64,000 nucleotides of DNA from Trichostrongylus colubriformis (lineage: Eukaryota; Nematoda; Chromadorea; Rhabditida; Trichostrongylidae): the NCBI GenBank assembly GCA_963978905.1, contig OZ022260.1, positions 48,505,551 through 48,569,550 on the forward strand, read 5' to 3'. Positions 11,926 through 22,300 of the stretch are shown piece by piece; position 1 is the first letter of the stretch; the number at the start of each line of letters is the position of its first letter. The position numbers and the translations under genes were made by a program. The notes under the pieces were generated by a model. That model was given only the letters and a program-made list of their open reading frames with translations, searched no databases and was not told where the DNA came from.

Positions 11926-12888
11926 CTAAAGTAAGGTGGCCATATTGCATGGTGTAAATGATATCCTTTTCATTTTCTACATGAAAAAGCTATCATCTCT
12001 TACAAAGATAACCGAATCATACCTAACACAGGTAGTTATCACAACGAGCGCCGTAGCAAGCACCGGGGAAGGGCAATTTGTTGATAAGGGTCACCTTGTT
12101 GTATGTGCTTCCATCAGTAAGCCCAAGGATATCTCAGAATTCCTGTCACAACCTCGATTGGGCTAAAAGCCTGTCTCCTGAGCTCATTCGACCTCCTAAA
12201 CATGGAATTAGCACTGGTTTAGCGCGAAAAAGCCTGGCTAGCGACAGCGCGAACGCGCCCTACGGACACCTACACTTACTCTCCTATAGTATTGTTCACT
12301 CAGAAAAACATTCATGGGGGATTTGGAGAGCAGACTGCTCGAAGTGAAATCCTGAAGAGTGGGACGGACTCCCCTCCTTCTAGACATACTTTATGAGTGC
12401 CACCCCCGTAATGCATAGCCTTCCGCTATGGAGTAGTGAACCTGTGTGAGGTCAATTTGTGACGCCAAAACCCTTTCCATTTTTGAGCCTCCTCGATTCT
12501 TCGCGCTGTATAAAGAAACTGTGCGAACCCTTCGTAAAAAGCTCAACCCACCATGAAGCAAGGAAACTATAGAATGAACTACATTGTCGAGTGAAACGCT
12601 GCAAATGTGAGGATATTCTTGATATCACAAATCTACAGAACTTCGTGAACATGTGAACTACGTAGAAATCTATAAATCATTCCTGTGTGATGTCTGTAAT
12701 TGCAGAAGACCAGGATCGATCACTGTCAGTCTAAGGCTTTGTGGTGCTTACCGTACCCAAAAAGTTCGAGTGCTTCGCAAGAACGTGCTCCGAGAGCGAT
12801 TTAGACTACGCACGTCGTGGTATGTGACAATATATTTGCCAGGGTATAAGATTTAGAAGCGAATTCCTGAATTCCGTGCAGATCGTGG

Positions 12889-13010
12889 TATCCACTTCGT
12901 CAGCGCGTGCGAGCCTGCGAAGCGCTGTGAGTGGCATAATGTAGAGCCGTATCCACTTCGTCAGCGCGTGCGAGCCTGCGAAGCGCTGTGAGTGGCATAA
13001 TGTAGAGCCG
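12889..13010. repeat. Perfect 61-bp tandem duplication
   Basis: Two identical 61-bp units (12889-12949 and 12950-13010) each begin TATCCACTTCGTCAGCG and end GTAGAGCCG. Perfect identity implies a recent slippage or repair event. No gene crosses it that I can see. Confidence 0.95.
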
Positions 13011-13089
13011 TCGACTGAATGCTTCAACCTGCTGTTGTAGAATGGATTAAGGAACTAGTGAATGATGAAACAACGAAGAGCTCGTCTTG

Positions 13090-13095
13090 TTTATT
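13090..13095 (-). promoter_or_regulatory. Candidate polyadenylation signal AATAAA
   Basis: AATAAA on the minus strand lies about 29 bp past the TAA that ends the 13124-13399 reading frame, a normal distance for a nematode 3' UTR. It is support for that frame being a real terminal exon. Confidence 0.45.
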
Positions 13096-13123
13096 TACAG
13101 TCAGTGACAACTCAGCGACCTTA

Positions 13124-13399
13124 TTACTTCCACAAAGACTTGTCGCCATGTTGTATTTTTTCGCCAACGTATCTCTTTAGTACTTTCATTAGTCCGCTTG
13201 ATTGATGAGCAAAGCTTGACGAGTGACACAAAGTAGTGGATTGATAGACACCTTCACTGTATGGTAAGTCATGTGAGTAGTACATCTGAACAAAGTAAAA
13301 ATGATCGAGTTTATCATGACAACCAGAAACAAGGAAAACCAACCAGTTTGTTTCTAAGTCAGTAGAAGAAGTGTTCATCACCTTATTTTGGGCAGTTAT
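13124..13399 (-). CDS. Probable terminal exon(s), unknown gene
   Basis: Minus-strand frame entered after a CTGTAG acceptor-like site and ending in TAA at 13124. The peptide includes MYYSHDLPYSEGVYQSTTL and ends MKVLKRYVGEKIQHGDKSLW-K. A 54-bp intron-like piece (GGTTTTCC...TTTGTTCAG) sits inside; it is in frame and stop-free, so it may or may not be spliced. A candidate AATAAA follows. The reading frame is not one I recognise. Further exons would lie at higher coordinates and were not found. Confidence 0.4.
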   Translation of the reverse strand: MTAQNKVMNTSSTDLETNWLVFLVSGCHDKLDHFYFVQMYYSHDLPYSEGVYQSTTLCHSSSFAHQSSGLMKVLKRYVGEKIQHGDKSLWK

Positions 13400-13798
13400 C
13401 TACAGACGATGTTGTAGATGGTACAGAAAAAACAAAATGCACCTCTATCACAAACCTCTCACTTTATGTGCCGGGTCTTTTGGTCCATTTTTAATCTGTC
13501 TGCTCGCGTGTGAGCGATTATTATATAAAATGGGAGAATAAATCAACCGTTCAATGGGAGGGGAATCGGTGCCATTTCTGGGCTAAGGTATCAGCACTGC
13601 TTGCAGCCGAACGCGCATCTCTAGACTTAGTTACCCTCGCTATAGCTCAAAGCTGTAGATTACACCCAGACTTTATGCCGCATCTAGATCTCTACACAGC
13701 CCTTCAAAAACTGGGATGCACTAATGGTCTGTTCGCTCGATACCGTCAATCTCAAAGTGTAGATGGCCACTACGCTGAGAGAATGGTGTGAAGCATTA

Positions 13799-14273
13799 AA
13801 GGCACAGTTCACGATAATATGAGAACTTTTGTTCCATCAGCGAGCAGATAGTCCCGTCCACAAGTGCAAAGCGTGTGCCATCATCGTGGCGCGGGGGTGA
13901 GTGCTTAACGCGTAAAGAGAATGAAAATAAGATGGTTTCCGTCTCAAGATGGCCCACACCCAACTTCGATTCAACCAGCGAGTGTGTGGTGGCTTTTATG
14001 TGTATGAGAGGCATGATATCGACTGTGATAAAAAACACAATAAGAAAAACTCTAATTGTAAAAACAGCCCTATCAGACGATATTATCCCGTTGAAACTTG
14101 ACCAAATGCTTGCTTTTAAGCTGCAAAGCCGTTGAAACCAAGGACAGACACAAGTTATTTTCGAGGTTTTCTAAAAGTTCCTTTGTTTTTTCTTCACACT
14201 TGTCTTATTTTTGCTCTTGAGCAGGTCTTTATGGAGCGTGGCGATACCCAAAAATTATCGTGAACTGTGCCTT
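13799..14273. mobile_element. Foldback/TIR element in duplication copy 1 only
   Basis: The element starts AAGGCACAGTTCACGATAAT and ends with the exact complement ATTATCGTGAACTGTGCCTT. Copy 2 of the duplication passes this point without it (GACATTAATCTCCTCC near 35771-35786), so it inserted after the duplication or was lost there. No transposase is encoded. A target duplication is not clear: TTA on the left, CAA on the right. Confidence 0.75.
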
Positions 14274-15039
14274 CAAACTTCTCCATTGATGACTGAAGCG
14301 ATAAATCGCCCGTATAAACAATCGTTAGCCTTGTAGGTCGCTCTGTGCGACAAATCGTACACATCAATCGTTTGCACCACGTTCTTCTTCTTCCGAAGCT
14401 CCTCGCCGAAACCACCTACTACAAACCTTTTTGAGAACCCACAATTTCAGCAGGTAAGGATGTATCTGAAGTACGACGACTCCATCGCCTTCAAGATCGA
14501 CAAATCTTCTCAGCAGAGCACGAATAATTCAAGAGAAACCTAGCTATCCGAGCTAGTTTTCTGGGTCCAGTTTCGTTTTTTTCTGCAGCAAGACCGCGAA
14601 GTATATATGCAGAATCTTCGAATGGGCAGCTCAAAGATTTTCTGGAGCAGCGCAAACCAAAGCAAATCTCATCCTAACGCATTCTAAAATATGCCCCATT
14701 ACTTGTCGCAGAGAGTGCGTTGCACTAGACCGGTATTGGCCTTGTGTCGTAGGGATGATGATGTTATCTACCCTCGTACGAAACCTGTAACGTGTATGTG
14801 ACATTTTTCTTTTCTTTTTCTTCGCTTGCGCATCTTATTGATTCACCGAAAGTTTTAACATGTGTCAATTCCTTGTCAACGTAGAATAATGCTTTTAATC
14901 CGACACTCCACTCTGTCAATTATACCTTTTAAACCATACATAATTGCCACATGTCCTTTCCTTCTGCAGTCTTGCTCATACGATCCAAGGGTTGGGATCG
15001 GTCAAAATTTTAAAGAGGTGGCATGCCAATGCTCACATA

Positions 15040-17416
15040 TAATACCGCTACTAATTCATGGTCAATAGACACCGAAAACGGAAAACCCATGCTTTCTCCG
15101 TCTTTTTGCTGAAATTTCTTCAAGTTTTTCCAAAGATTTGAAAAAGATACAAGTAGAAATCCCTGCTCAAGGCAAATGTGAGGGCTAGTGGAACTTCTAC
15201 TTTCCTTTTTTCTGCTTCGGCACAATTTCCGAGATTTACACAAATTTTGCTTCAAAGTGCCAGGGCGTTCTCGTCGACGTGGCGGAGTCGTGAACCCTCC
15301 ACTTCGACTATGACTTTCAAAACAAAAACTTCTTTGCCGAAAATGCTCTTCTATTCAAATACAGCATAATCCATGATCGTTTTGGTATCTCTCATGTTAG
15401 GATTTAGCAGTGTTGAACTGAAAATTGTATTTGAAGTATTTCTTTCACGCTTGGAATGTGTCCACAGCTCTGCATTTCAAGGGGAACTTGTTGCTGCAAA
15501 AGCATAAAGAAAAGTAGTGATGGCATACTCTGTTAGGTTCTGGAATGGCTTTCCATGGTGAGTAGTACGGTTGTTTTCGAATCCGAACAATGGACCACGG
15601 ACTGTGTTAAAAAGCATAATCTAGCCAAAGTCCGGCTCCGACCACTTGTGACTACCAGGACAGACACCTTTGTGAGAGGAAAAGTCTCGTTTATGCTCCA
15701 TGCACGTGGAGATTATTGGGATTTTGTCGTTTCAAAGGAAGAATGTGTGTTTACAATGAAAATGGACATTGTTGAATCGAAATTTTTATGAATTATCCCC
15801 AACAGCGCACATGCTGCCATCAAATATTGTATGATAGCTAACTAAGTGTGTGACTCTCGGTTTTCATGATCATCACATAGTTCCGACTCGATTCCCGCGC
15901 AGGTTGTTTGCCGACCTAAGTCGGCCCCTAGCGATCGATCTCATTAGCCCACCACGTGTAGAGCGACTGCGAACCTCACACCAGAGATATGCTCAAGGTA
16001 TGCTGCCTGCATAAGGAAAATGATGGATCGCATTGTAGAGCAGGGGGAAAGAAACAGGTGAAGGTGGGTTAACTGATATGACAGAATAGGATCGTATTTA
16101 TCTCTAGAATCTTGGGATGATGGTAACTTATTCCCTCGGTAGAATGTGATTGGTGAATTAACAATTGTTCCGTTGTTATAACTCTTTGTATTTATGTCAT
16201 TCTTATTTCCTTTGATGCCACTGTAAATGGAACATATGTAATCTCCAGTGTTTCACCTATCACGATCGAATGCGCAGTTAACCATTATGATGCGATCTAA
16301 CGCGAAATGAATCGATTAATGAGATAGCATGTGATCATACATAGATCGGCAGCCGTCTCAGCCGTTATCCTAAGGGTCATTGGCTTGTCCGGATATCTAG
16401 ACAGTTGAATAGAGCAGAGGGGGATACGGAAAGTGCAAGGGTTTGCAAATACACCGTCGGACGCTGCTTGATTCGACAGGTTTTAATAAACTCTGCCCCT
16501 GGTCGCGAGCCGGGAGCAATAGCAACGGTTTTGGTGAAAAGGAACACGTGTGAAGAGGAATATCGTGGCAGTTTAAGCGAGCCTGCCCATCAGAATTAGA
16601 GTAGCGCATCGTTAGAGCTTACTTGTATGCATTCAAAACGAAATCTTTCGTAAAAACGTATTCCCAAAAGGTTTGTGGCCAGTCAACACATGGTGGGTTA
16701 ATGAGATCAATAGCTAGGGGTCGACTCAGGTCGACACTCAGTTAAAACGGGAATCGAGTCAAAACAGTGTGATGATCATGAAACCGAGACTCACACATTT
16801 GGTTGACCACTTCACACTAATTGATTGCAATTTTCCTACTTTGAAACAACAAAATCTTATGAACATCCGCCGCGTATGGAGCACCAAGCACACTTTTCCT
16901 TCCATAGATTGTTTCTGTTCTGCTAGTCATGTGGTCAGAGTTGGAGGAGATTTTCATTTTGAATAGGATCTGTGGTTGCACATCAGGAGAAAGGACACAC
17001 ATTGAAAGGACATTTGGAAAACTAGTGGAAAGGACATCACTACTCCCTCATACATTTGTAGCATCGTGTTTCTCTTGGAATGTAAAGCTATGGACACATT
17101 GCAATCTCGAAAAAACTTTCGGCTAAGAAGTTTTTGTTTTGAAAGTCACAATCGAAGTGGAGGGTTCACGACTCCGCCAGGTCGGCAAGAATCGCCGTGG
17201 TACTTTGAAGCAAAATTCGTGGAAATCTCGGAAATTATGCCGAAGGAGAAAAAGAAAGCAGAAGTTCCATTAACTCTTGAATTTGCCTCAAGCAGGGGTT
17301 CCTACTTGCACTTTTTTCGAATCACCGAACTTTTGGAAAAACTTGAAAAAAAGTTTTAGCAATCATGAGGTTTCCGTTTTTCGGTGTCGACTGACCATGA
17401 ATTAGTAGCGGTATTA
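15040..17416. mobile_element. 2.4-kb near-palindromic foldback element
   Basis: The left end TAATACCGCTACTAATTCAT is the inverse of the right end ATGAATTAGTAGCGGTATTA. The symmetry continues inward: CACTTCGA near 15300 against TCGAAGTGG near 17152; GGAATGTGTCCACAGC (15453) against GCTATGGACACATTG (17088); GAGGAAAAGT (15679) against CCTTCCATAG (16900); TGATCATCACA (15868) against TGTGATGATCAT (16768). So arms reach roughly 1 kb each with a loop near 16.1-16.6 kb. TA flanks both ends. Copy 2 of the duplication lacks it: ACACATTGCTACTTC at about 36547-36561 is the empty site. No transposase is seen. Confidence 0.8.
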
Positions 17417-18365
17417 TATTGCTACTTCAGCAAATGTCCTCATTGCTAGCTATTGCAATCTGTATCCGCTAGCCCTCTTCGTACCATCTGTCGAGCCAGA
17501 GGCCTCAAACACGTTGTGCAGGTATCATGGGAGGTTCCAGTTCACTCGAGGACGAGCTTGCTGTTAGAACGAACATGTAGTGTCCACGTTGTAACCTGGG
17601 ATGCAGGCCGCCACTAGCGTATGGCTACACAAGGCGGTACCTGAGCTGGTGACAGCCGGATGTACGAGGTCGCTAGGAAACGCCTTCAACACCTACCGTA
17701 CTTCCCGTATTATGTAATGCGACAATGTTGATAATTATACATAGAGAGACATAGTGTTCTAGCAGAAGAGTAATAACACACCTTCAGTAATAAGCCCCAT
17801 AAACATATTACCTTACGTTTCTTTTCGACTAGTGAGTTGGATTTACGTTCCTACTAATGAGTTACCCTTCTGCCATCGAGTAGGTCGTACTGATTTACCG
17901 TCCTCTCGTGGAATAGAAATGTTGCCCTCCCATTCCACGGCAGTACGACAAAACACTAGTCAACAAAGAAATCGTGTCCGGAATGGAGAACACGATAATA
18001 ATAATAGAGCTGTGTGACATGTAGCAGAGTGGATGGGGACGAGCTTCAGAATCGGGTTTGAATACTTACTCTCGTAGAAGAAATGGCTTTAGAAGTATCC
18101 TGATAATACCAAGCCCCTTTCAGGTTTGTTTTCCTTCGTTATTACTGCGAATAGGGGAACTACTGCATAAAAACTGCCAGTGAATATGAGATTTGCTACG
18201 TGATAATTTCGCTGTTTTGCTTTCTTTTTGCTCTGTAAAGCAATAACGAGAATATGAAGACGCCAAGTTTCGGGAAACTGGTTGACAGAAATGACCAAGG
18301 TCTGGAGTTCATTTCGATCATTGGTAACGTTTTCTCTACCGAATCCAAACATCGTTAGTCAACAC

Positions 18366-18435
18366 TTTTTTTTTATCTCCTTTGTCAAACGGGTCTAACT
18401 TTTTTTTTTATCTCCTTTGTCAAACGGGTCTAACT
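18366..18435. repeat. 35-bp tandem duplication
   Basis: TATCTCCTTTGTCAAACGGG plus its T-run occurs twice with a 35-bp period. The paralogous site near 37690 has one diverged unit, so the duplication is private to copy 1. Confidence 0.9.
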
Positions 18436-18544
18436 TCGCTTAGAAAGGCAAAACAATGCAGACCTAATTGATTGCAGTTTATCGCACTGTACTATTGTAC
18501 TATGCGCGTACTATTTTCTCGTTTACCAAAATTTGACACTTATA

Positions 18545-18698
18545 CGTCCATTTAACAGCGCCAGACAGAGCGTGGCCTACGGACTTGGGTGGAGTGTATC
18601 AAACTCTCTGACCACACACTCTGACCCAAGTCCGTAGGCCACGCCCTATCTAGTGCAGTCCGTAGGCCACGCCCTATCTGGCGCTGTGAAATGGACTG
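18545..18698. mobile_element. TA-flanked MITE (CAGTCCATTT family), shared insertion
   Basis: Termini CGTCCATTTAACAGCGCC and GGCGCTGTGAAATGGACTG are inverted; inside, GGCCTACGGACTTGGGT faces ACCCAAGTCCGTAGGCC. TA precedes the left end. The same element sits at the orthologous point 37834-37994 in duplication copy 2, so the insertion predates the duplication. Members also occur at 27701 and 54466. Ends and TA flanks suggest Tc1/mariner mobilisation. Confidence 0.8.
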
Positions 18699-19325
18699 AC
18701 GCAGTCTCACCTTGCTTTGCTGTTGCGTTCGACTCCTTAGCAGATTTTCCGTTTTTCGTGTTATTCGACGATTTTCCGTCTTTCAGAATACCAAAAAGGA
18801 ATGGCCGCATGTTCTAGAGAGTCCAAACCGAAAGTGAGAACCTTTACAGGTATGCAGCTTTCCTTCCTTTGAAGAACTCTCCCGTTGTTTGCCAATATTG
18901 AAGGACCATAAGGAGGAAAACGTTCCACAGTTATAAAAGTCATTTTGAATGCTTACAATATCCAATACTTTGGTCGTATCAGTGATAACAATATCTACTC
19001 ATTGTCATATGGTTGACCAATTCATCGTCAAAAGTTTGTTTTATGAATTCTTTAATAAAATCTCGCCGTATGCACTTACAATCGGTTGCTGTGAGCAGCT
19101 CACGTACTTTATTATGATAATATTGATACCCTTGCGAAGGTAGCATGTATTCGAGCTGAACCATCAAGGTAGCATGTTCTTGGGCTAAACTAATATCTAG
19201 AATGGTGGAACTAACCAGTTCAGCCCAAACTATTAATCATGCGGCAGAATCTCATGTGAGGCAATGCAAAGTTGTATTTTGTATGGGGGATTCCGACGTG
19301 AACGTTTAATGTTTGGTCTCTTCAG

Positions 19326-22300
19326 GTTTTCTCAAGAGTTCACTATATGGAGTAATGCTCGCGTTTTGGGAGATTATCCAAGCGCTCGTCAGCATTTTTG
19401 GGCCGCGAAGCTTTTGGACGCGAAAGAGTGTGACTGGACAGGTGAGTGTATCAAACTCCTTCTCTTTCTGCCCTCAGTCATCAAGTATTTTCGCTCTAGA
19501 AGGTGCTGATTACCGGCTCTGGGAATGGTCTCGGTCGGTTGATAGCTATGAATTTTGCCACGACAGGTTGTAAGTTGGTGTTGTGGGATATTGATGAGAA
19601 AGGAAATGCTGAAACGAAACAACTGTGTGAGGATTTGGGTTGCGAGGTTAGTAAGAGAAAAAATGTTTCAGTTTTCACTCCTGCCTTCAATATCAGAAAC
19701 TACTTTAACCATTTAGAAAAAAATTTGTGGTGTCTGAAAGTGTTCATCTTGCTTCACATGGCTGCGCTTACTGTTTTCTGAAATAATCCACTATTCTAAT
19801 ACTTTGCCCCTTCCTAAATTGCAATCATTAAGCAATAGTAATTATGATTGTTGCGTTGTCCGCATCTCTTCGGTATCAATGTAAAGATGAACTGGTCAAG
19901 CCAATCTGCTTTATTGCCCTATCTGGGAAGGTAATAGTCTCAGACTAGATGAACCCTCCGCTCCGTTGAGGAATGCTCGGCAAGGAGCGTCGCATTCAGC
20001 CCGCTGAGGGGGAGTGGCAATCCTAGAGGACAGCAGTGATCAAAGAAATCTCTCAAGTTGAGAGCTTAACAAGTAAAGGGGAGATAAGATGCAACTGACT
20101 ACCTGGGTTAGCATCTAAGACGAATAATTAATTAAAAGTTAATCTTCAATAGGAAAGCTCAAGGGATTCACGAGAGGGAATTTGGGCAGGAAAAGCTTTT
20201 TCGCGAAAGGGCGATTTTCCCAACATTCAATGGAAGAAATCACGCGGCGCGCCTGGAATGTTAGGCCGCTTTCATACTTTGCGCACCGACGCCGTCACGC
20301 GCGTGACGGCGTCAAATCGACGCCGTCATCTGCGTTGATTTCACGCCGTCACGCGCGTGACGGCGTCAAATCAACGCAGATGACGGCGTCAATCGGTGCG
20401 CAAAGTATGAAAGCGGCCTTATGGTAGTGCACACCCTCAGCCCTAAGGGGGAAGGGGGGGGAGGTGGGGCAACGGGAGAGCGAATGGCGTTAACCGTTCT
20501 CGCTTTCGGATGCACCATGCATGAGAAGTTTCATCCACAATCTTAGTATCTACAAACGCTTGTTCTGTCTATACAGTGGCTCGCTAGGACCGGTCTCTGT
20601 GCTCACAGTTATAGAAACATACGATGACAGTCTATATATTCGCTGATACTTTCACATGCTCCATACTTCGTGCGTATTGAACCAAGCTGTGTGATTTTGA
20701 TGAATAAGGCGCACCACAGCTAAGCAATGAATGGCAATGGTCTCTGTGTACGTGCTTCCAGTACCGGGGGCCAACGCCAACTGGGTCAAGCATGAGATCT
20801 CCGTTGACAATCCTTCAGTTTGAAAGGTGCGTCATTCCCTTAATACCTCTCAGGGTTGTGAAACAAGAGTCGACCACTGCTTACCTAAAGAATTACCCCT
20901 CTCAACTGGTGAAATACGATCGCCACCTCTGCTCAGTACATGCTAATGTCAAGCCTCTGTCGAGATTTCTCCACAGAGGCCTGACATTAGCTCGTACTGA
21001 GCAGAGCGGTTAGAAAGAGAGTGCAAAACTAGAAATGCACTGCCAATTTCAGTTTCCTCAGTAATCATGATAGCTCCACGCCCTTTCCTTCTCGATCCTC
21101 CGCTCCTGCGCTGCTTTTGAAGGTGAGGAATTGTATCGCCATTCTTTTGGGGGTGGGAGAGGGGCGTAAGATGCATCCAGTTTCTTAGGCCGCGGTCATA
21201 CTTTGCGCAGCTGCGTTAGTTGACGCCGGTGCCGGCGTCAACTCACGCAACCATCTGCCAGCCGCAGACGACGGCGTCAATAGATAATCCGCAGAGTTTG
21301 CGAAATTCTTGACCCAGTCACACTACAGTATGATAATTGATGATAATTGTGGCCGATTCGAATCTTGGCGCTGTGCCAAGATTCGAATCGGCCACAATCA
21401 CCATACTGTAGTGTGACTGGGTCAAGAATTTCGCAAACTCTGCTGATTATTTATTGACGCCGTCGTCTGCGTGAGTTGACGCCGGCACCGGCGTCAACTA
21501 ACGCAGCTGCGCAAAGTATGACCGCGGCCTTAGGCACTGACAATGAGTGAAGCACTCAGTGAACCTTCTCAAACAACCCGAAGGACAATATGTTCTCCCT
21601 TGTTGGAACTTCGGCATAAGTTTTATTTACTTATTTATTGATCTATTTATTTATAACACGAGAGGACTCGTTTGAAACTAGCAATCGAACAATGAACAAC
21701 TCGAATGAGTTTAGGTAAAAGAAAATTGAACACAAAAAGAACGCGAAGATATGTATATACTACAAAGCACATAGTTCTGGTCTAACAATGTACCTTTATT
21801 GTTCTAACGTTTCGAGTTTTTCGTCTTATTCAGAGGCCTGACGATGGCTCGAAGCTTCTGCTTTGCAAAGTGTCCGAACAAGCTCCTCCTCTCCTCTAGC
21901 GTTTCCAGCGTAGTTTCGACATGCTCTTGGACAGCCCGGTAATGGAACAACGGACTCACCCAAGATTCCACCAGCGGAGTAGAAGCTCGCGGGTGTATAT
22001 CACTAGGACAAAACCGTCGCGTGGCCGTGTTCGGCACGCGACGGGATAGTGCGAGTTATGCGCGCCGTATTGGATGGGTCTTGAAGCGATGACAGTGCTC
22101 TACGCCTCATTCTATGCGTAATCGCTTCAGGACTCAACTAATACGGCGCGCATAGCTCGCACCATCCCGTCGCGTGCCGAACACGGCCACGCGACGGTTT
22201 TGTCCTAGTGATATACACCCGAAGTTCGCGACCCACTTGCGCCAGGGAGGGCGAATGAATCTTACCTGACACGATGTTCCTCATACCCAGAACGTACTGT

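Noticed and set aside
18080..18352. 87-residue minus-strand ORF in copy 1
   Set aside because: The aligned region in copy 2 (about 37390-37675) has a one-base insertion and early stop, and no known domain is present.
20182..20427. ORF with repeated [11 protein letters not shown] peptide
   Set aside because: The repeat comes from the palindromic GACGCCGTCACGCGCG blocks of the MITE.
20261..22221. CRISPR-like or regulatory repeat array
   Set aside because: Repeats are inverted arms of separate MITEs with TTA or 9-bp duplications, not regularly spaced direct repeats with unique spacers.
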